From: a bacterium
GTDB lineage: Bacteria; Electryoneota; RPQS01
Direction of reading: 5' to 3'
DNA length: 64,000 bases
Assembly (NCBI GenBank): GCA_036504735.1
Contig: DASXUQ010000018.1
Coordinates: forward strand, 85,491-149,490
Notes under the pieces: model-generated
The model's input: the letters and a program-made list of their open reading frames with translations, nothing else
Database searches by the model: none
Told to the model about the DNA's origin: nothing
In this document: piece by piece, positions 60,416 to 64,000 of the stretch
Layout: every line of letters starts with the position of its first letter
How positions within the stretch are numbered: position 1 is the first letter of the stretch
Translations under genes and position numbers: made by a program

Positions 60416-61864
60416 ATGCGTGTTGCAGTTTGGACATTAGCGGCGCTCGTCGTGGCGATGATCGGCTATCTGGTCTATGACCAGTATTGGCCGGCAGGAC
60501 ATGGAGCCGTGGTCGTGACCTCGGATCCTCCCGGGGCACAGGTGTGGGTGGACCTGAGACCCACCGACACCCGGACCAATGGCCGTCTGGAGTCCCTGTC
60601 CTCCGGCAAGCATTCAGTGATGGTCAAGTTAGACACACTCGAATGTGACCCCACCGCCCAAGTCATTGACGTGCGAAAAGGCCGGACGGATACCGTCCGT
60701 TTCCGCCTGCTGGCTCCGCATGCCCTGCGGCATGTTGCCGAGACACCACCGATAACCGACAAGCTGCCAAGTTTGCCACCGGTGCAGACGCCGGTTTCCC
60801 CTCCGGAATCGACACCCCACACGGGTGCGATCAAGCCGCAGGGACAACCCGAGCCTCTGCCTCAAACTCACGCTCAACCCACCGAAGTCGTGGAACCGCA
60901 GTCCACAACTGGAGTTCTCGAAGTAGCAGCCTCTCTTCCGGGGGCCAAGGTCTTTGTCAATGATCAGGAACAGCCTCAAACCACGCCAGCCAGTCTGAGA
61001 CTGCCTGCCGGAACATACGTGGTGCGGGTTGAACTGACAGGCTATACCTCTGATCCGGCAGACCAGACGGTCAGCATGTTCCGCAGTTCGCCGCTGCAGT
61101 CGATTTACTTTGCGCTGAATACCCAAAACGTAGCCAGCGAGCTTGCCGTCGAGACTGCGCCGATAGCCGGAAAGATTCTGATCAATAGTGTTCCGGTGGG
61201 CGATGGCAAAGTGGCCGTCTCGCGCGATTTCGGCTCATACACGGTTAGCTTCGGGGATTCCGCCGGGTGGAAAACACCCGACCCGATCCATATCTCGATT
61301 ACGCCGACACAGCCGCGGCCCTCGGTCCGCGGCCTTTATGTCCGGCTGTTTCATGCGGCGGCAGAGGTGGACGGCAGCAAGCCGGTTGCTTCAGGCGGAG
61401 TTCGCTGGCAGCTTGGGGCTTACTTCGAAGATGACGGCGCGCATCCGTCTGCTGCCCTGGGGCCGAAGATTCGCCAGATTCCCGAGTCCGGCAAATTCGG
61501 CTGGGAGCTGGCTGAGGGGGACCCGAACCGCAATCCAGTCGGCGGGGACTATATCGAGTTTACGTTTGCCCTGCCGCCGGACGCGGATCCCAAATCGCCG
61601 CTGACCTTGCGGCTTTATCTGTACCGCTCCAGCCGCCGCTATGCCTTTAGTCTGACGGGCAAAGCGGAGGTGGTGGTGACGGTCAACGGACACACCTTCC
61701 TTGATGGCTACCGCCCCACCTATACCACTCAGGCCGCCGATGAAGAGCGTTATGAAGAATGGTCGCTGTCGGGCGCGCTGGTACGGGGGGAAAACCGGGT
61801 GATGATCCGCAGCGGCGAGCACAACTCGCTGTTCAATTACCTTTGGAAAATGGAAATTCGCTGA
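60416..61864 (+). CDS. Membrane-anchored PEGA-domain protein
   Basis: 482-residue protein with an N-terminal signal anchor (VAVWTLAALVVAMIGYLVYD). Two PEGA-like modules are visible: VVVTSDPPGAQVWVDLRPT (near residue 40) and LEVAASLPGAKVFVNDQEQ followed by LRLPAGTYVVRVELTGYT. They are separated by a Pro-rich linker (about residues 115-160). A further beta-rich domain follows, ending in WKMEIR. The ATG at 60416 is used because a GTG at 60398 would lie within the promoter. No ribosome site precedes it. PEGA proteins are often envelope proteins; function unknown. The CoA-binding gene follows after 10 bases. Confidence 0.8.
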   Translation: MRVAVWTLAALVVAMIGYLVYDQYWPAGHGAVVVTSDPPGAQVWVDLRPTDTRTNGRLESLSSGKHSVMVKLDTLECDPTAQVIDVRKGRTDTVRFRLLAPHALRHVAETPPITDKLPSLPPVQTPVSPPESTPHTGAIKPQGQPEPLPQTHAQPTEVVEPQSTTGVLEVAASLPGAKVFVNDQEQPQTTPASLRLPAGTYVVRVELTGYTSDPADQTVSMFRSSPLQSIYFALNTQNVASELAVETAPIAGKILINSVPVGDGKVAVSRDFGSYTVSFGDSAGWKTPDPIHISITPTQPRPSVRGLYVRLFHAAAEVDGSKPVASGGVRWQLGAYFEDDGAHPSAALGPKIRQIPESGKFGWELAEGDPNRNPVGGDYIEFTFALPPDADPKSPLTLRLYLYRSSRRYAFSLTGKAEVVVTVNGHTFLDGYRPTYTTQAADEERYEEWSLSGALVRGENRVMIRSGEHNSLFNYLWKMEIR

Positions 61865-61874
61865 GGGGACACCC

Positions 61875-62348
61875 ATGACGACCGAACAGTCCATCCGGGA
61901 TTTTCTGGCGCAGAAGCGGATCGCCGTCGTCGGCGCATCGCGCAAGCCGGGATCGTTCTCGCACAAGCTGTTCCACGATCTGTGGAAGCACGGCTATGAT
62001 GCGGTGCCGGTGAATCCGGGCACGTCGAACTATGATGATCTGCCGTGCGCGGCGCGGGTGCAGGATATTGTTCCTCCCGTGGGGGCCGCGCTGGTGATGA
62101 CCTCGGACAGGCACACCGGACAGGCCGTGCGGGATTGTGCCGCTGCCGGCATCTCCCGGGTGTGGATCCACCTCGGCGCGGGTAAGACTCCCTTAAGCCC
62201 TGAAGACATCGAGTTCTGCAGGGACAATGGTATCCGCGTGATTACCGGCTATTGTCCCTACATGTTTCTGCCCGACTCGGGCTTTCCACACAATTTTCAC
62301 GGCTGGATCGCCCGTTTGGGCAAGGATTACAAGGCAGAGAAGGTATAG
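61875..62348 (+). CDS. CoA-binding protein (YccU-like)
   Basis: 157-residue single-domain Rossmann-fold protein of the CoA_binding_2 family. RIAVVGASRKPGSFSHKLFHDL is the nucleotide-binding loop; YDAVPVNPGT, ALVMTSDRHTG, RVWIHLGAG and the C-terminal GYCPYMFLP match the YccU type. Members bind CoA; the physiological role is poorly known. A GAGGGGAC site precedes the ATG, 10 bases after the PEGA stop, so both are likely in one transcript. Confidence 0.93.
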   Translation: MTTEQSIRDFLAQKRIAVVGASRKPGSFSHKLFHDLWKHGYDAVPVNPGTSNYDDLPCAARVQDIVPPVGAALVMTSDRHTGQAVRDCAAAGISRVWIHLGAGKTPLSPEDIEFCRDNGIRVITGYCPYMFLPDSGFPHNFHGWIARLGKDYKAEKV

Positions 62349-62425
62349 GAAAGACTCGAAACCAAAGACTGGAGACTCGAGATCGTTTCCTTCACGTCTT
62401 TAGTCTCACGTCTCAGGTCTTTTAA
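62349..62425. repeat. Low-complexity spacer of GAGAC/AAAGAC units
   Basis: The left half has AAGACTC, AAAGACTGGAGACTC; the right half has the reverse-complement style (GTCTTTAGTCTCACGTCTC). The two halves partly pair. It lies between the CoA-binding and rhomboid genes. Confidence 0.45.
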
Positions 62426-62453
62426 ACGCTAACCGACTTTTAGGGAATAACTC

Positions 62454-63260
62454 GTGCAGCGATTACGATTCGCATACATGGATATGGGGATGCGATGGAC
62501 GGAGATCGTCCGCTTCCTGATCCTCTCGAATGTGACCATTTTTGCGGTGCAGGAAATCTTCAAGCTGCAGGGGCTGCTCTCCTACAATTTCGGCCTCATT
62601 CCGGCGGCGTTCTTTGCGGGTAAGATCTGGATGATCGTTACCTACATGTTCCTGCACGCGAACTTCTGGCACATTTTCTTCAATATGCTGGCGCTGTGGA
62701 TGTTCGGCTCGATCCTTGAGCAGGAATGGGGCTCCAAGGAGTTCCTCAAGTATTACCTGCTGACCGGACTAGGCGGCGGACTTTCTTATGCGCTGTTCAA
62801 TATGCACTCCACCGTTCCCACCGTGGGAGCGTCGGGCGCGATCTACGGATTGCTGGCCGCCTATGCGGTGCTCTTTCCGGAGAATATTATTTATGTCTAT
62901 TTCATTATCCCGCTCAAGGCCAAGTGGTTTGCTTTGATCTTCGGCGCGATTGAATTTCTTTCCAGCTTTTCGCGCGAGAGCGGCGTCGCCCACCTTGCCC
63001 ACTTGGGCGGTATGGCGATTGGCTATCTCTATCTGAAGCGCCGCTCCTTTTTGCCCCGGCGCGGCATGGGAGCATGGAAGGAGTCCCGCGATGAAGCGGT
63101 CCGCCGCCGAGAAGAAGCTGAACTGGACAAGGTTCGCCGCGAGGTGGATGAATTGCTCGACAAGATCAACCGTGTCGGCATGGACGGCCTGACCCCTGCC
63201 GAACGCAAGCGCCTTCAAAAAGCCAGCAAGATTTTGCGCGATAAGGAACGGCAGGAATAG
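62454..63260 (+). CDS. Rhomboid family intramembrane serine protease
   Basis: 268-residue inner-membrane protease with six helices. The catalytic serine lies in GASGAIYGLLAAYA and the catalytic histidine in VAHLAHLGGMAIGYLYL; the HANFWHIFFNMLALWMFG segment with its HxxxN motif is also typical. The C-terminal 70 residues are a charged cytoplasmic coiled-coil tail ending in KASKILRDKERQE. The GTG at 62454 follows AGGGA with a 7-base gap and is preferred; ATG at 62478 is an alternative. Substrates are unknown. A terminator follows at 63284. Confidence 0.93.
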   Translation: MQRLRFAYMDMGMRWTEIVRFLILSNVTIFAVQEIFKLQGLLSYNFGLIPAAFFAGKIWMIVTYMFLHANFWHIFFNMLALWMFGSILEQEWGSKEFLKYYLLTGLGGGLSYALFNMHSTVPTVGASGAIYGLLAAYAVLFPENIIYVYFIIPLKAKWFALIFGAIEFLSSFSRESGVAHLAHLGGMAIGYLYLKRRSFLPRRGMGAWKESRDEAVRRREEAELDKVRREVDELLDKINRVGMDGLTPAERKRLQKASKILRDKERQE

Positions 63261-63283
63261 ACGTCTGCCCCGGCAATAGATTA

Positions 63284-63313
63284 GAAAAGGCGAGCCCTGC
63301 GGTTCGCCTTTTC
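63284..63313. terminator. Terminator after the rhomboid gene
   Basis: GAAAAGGCGA/TCGCCTTTTC with a 10-nt loop, 23 bases after the stop. It reads as a terminator in both directions. Confidence 0.8.
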
Positions 63314-63364
63314 TCTGTCCTTTAATGCGATAGAAGTACAACGCAGTCCATGGCGTCCCCCTTA

Positions 63365-63459
63365 CTTGTCATCCTGCAGCCGTCCGCGGGATGCAGGATC
63401 TCTCTTTGATGCTGCTCCCCGAGAGATCCTGCATTTGAAGACAAATGCAGGATGACAAG
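63365..63459. repeat. Nested palindromic element between the rhomboid and right-edge cargo gene
   Basis: The outer inverted repeat CTTGTCATCCTGCA/TGCAGGATGACAAG spans the whole element. Inside are ATGCAGGATCTCTC/GAGAGATCCTGCAT and TCCTGCATTTG/CAAATGCAGGA, which share the GCAGGAT core, so it can fold in alternative ways. Confidence 0.75.
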
Positions 63460-63495
63460 GCGAAGGAGAGACGTGAAGGAGTTTCCTGAGAGTGC

Positions 63496-64000
63496 CTACT
63501 TCAGCATCACCATCTTCCTCACCTGCGCATTGCTCCCCGCCGCCACCCGCGCAAAATACACCCCCGAAGAAAGCTCCGATCCCTCAAACCGATACCGCTG
63601 TTCCCCCGCACTCATCCTCCCGAATTCCCTCTGATACACACACCGCCCCAGCACATCAAACACCTCCAGCTTCACCTCGGACGGTGCGGGCAGTGTGAAG
63701 GACAGCGTCGTGGTGGGGTTGAAGGGATTGGGGAAAGTAGACAGGGAGAAGGTTTGCGGCACGGGTAAAGGTTTTGGCGCAGTGCCCGCACTGTCTTCAG
63801 GCAGGTCGTAGCATAGATAGAAGCCGTAGCCGTGTTCCACGCCATGATCGTCTGGTACTAGAGCGTTGGGGGTTACGGGCAAATCATGTGAGTCTGAGGT
63901 CCCCGCCAGCCAGACGGTATGCTGATCGCTGTCCCAGAGTATCCCGTTCGGAAATTCGCGATCACTGCCACCAAGGAAGGTGCTGTATTCCAAACGGCGC
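63496..64000 (-). CDS. Secreted SBBP-repeat protein with type IX sorting domain (N-terminus beyond the edge)
   Basis: C-terminal 167 residues of a gene that enters from the right edge. The reading frame is open to base 64000. LEYSTFLGGSDREFPNGI and VWLAGTSDSHDLPVTPNAL are SBBP-type beta-propeller repeats, which usually occur in long tandem runs, so much of the protein lies outside the window. The sorting domain ends it (STFPNPFNPTTTLSFTLP, VFDVLGRCVYQRE, SSGVYFARVAAG, KMVMLK). It is another predicted cargo of the PorU/PorV system. Confidence 0.87.
   Translation of the reverse strand, partial: RRLEYSTFLGGSDREFPNGILWDSDQHTVWLAGTSDSHDLPVTPNALVPDDHGVEHGYGFYLCYDLPEDSAGTAPKPLPVPQTFSLSTFPNPFNPTTTLSFTLPAPSEVKLEVFDVLGRCVYQREFGRMSAGEQRYRFEGSELSSGVYFARVAAGSNAQVRKMVMLK

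Overview
The window looks like a chromosomal segment of a GC-rich, Gram-negative bacterium of the FCB superphylum, probably one of the candidate phyla around Calditrichota, Zixibacteria, KSB1 or Electryoneota. The support is a gingipain-type PorU sortase next to a PorV-like barrel protein, at least six secreted proteins ending in the YPNPFN-type sorting domain of type IX secretion, many lipoproteins and signal peptides, and a bacillithiol (bshA/bshB1/bshC) locus. The exact phylum cannot be fixed from this sequence alone. No rRNA, tRNA, CRISPR array or plasmid/phage backbone was seen.

Layout. 1-4.9 kb: two amt ammonium transporter copies (the first cut by the left edge) separated by about 0.9 kb holding a small opposite-strand ORF, then a LuxR-type response regulator and its soluble histidine kinase. 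5-18.9 kb: exported enzymes and cell-surface proteins (GH38-like glycosidase, a Cys-rich multidomain protein, an M36-like metalloprotease with four Kre9/KNH repeats, a lamin-tail/type IX protein, a 5'-nucleotidase). 18.9-19.5 kb: a RAYT transposase between inverted REP palindromes. 19.5-27.1 kb: an outer-membrane barrel, a lipoprotein, a secreted YCF48-like propeller and four paralogous two-helix membrane proteins of unknown function. 27.1-31 kb: PhzF, SucC, another glycine-zipper lipoprotein, a thiamine-binding protein, DUF1569 and DUF2231-like proteins. 31-32.3 kb: a second RAYT with its own REP family, long direct repeats and a dimeric tandem array. 32.3-34.5 kb: pgi and an acetate transporter. 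34.8-43.1 kb (+ strand): a strong promoter, a long structured leader, then porU-porV-lipoprotein-SLBB protein. 43.1-49 kb: three type IX cargo proteins, a relic of a fourth and hairpin elements. 49.5-51.1 kb: a candidate small RNA and a phosphohexomutase. 51.3-53.3 kb: two paralogous genes (one frameshifted) with a prohead-protease-like N-domain and an unknown C-domain, visibly lower in GC. 53.3-60.2 kb: a thiol/redox block (GNAT, pirin, OsmC, BshA, DUF2284, BshB1, BshC, methyltransferase). 60.4-63.3 kb (+ strand): PEGA protein, CoA-binding protein, rhomboid. The right edge cuts another type IX cargo gene.

How it fits together. The PorU/PorV pair is the expected maturation and attachment machinery for the YPNPFN-tailed proteins encoded on both sides. 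The bsh genes would supply bacillithiol, with OsmC and pirin as plausible redox companions. Two independent RAYT/REP systems, plus triple-hairpin G/C elements and other palindromes, have shaped the intergenic DNA; one REP copy has become the coding N-terminus of an acetyltransferase. The items most worth following up are the structured leader before porU, the prohead-protease-like paralog pair, the four-member membrane protein family and the candidate small RNA at 49.5 kb. Motif, promoter and fold calls were made by eye; no homology search or structure prediction was run.
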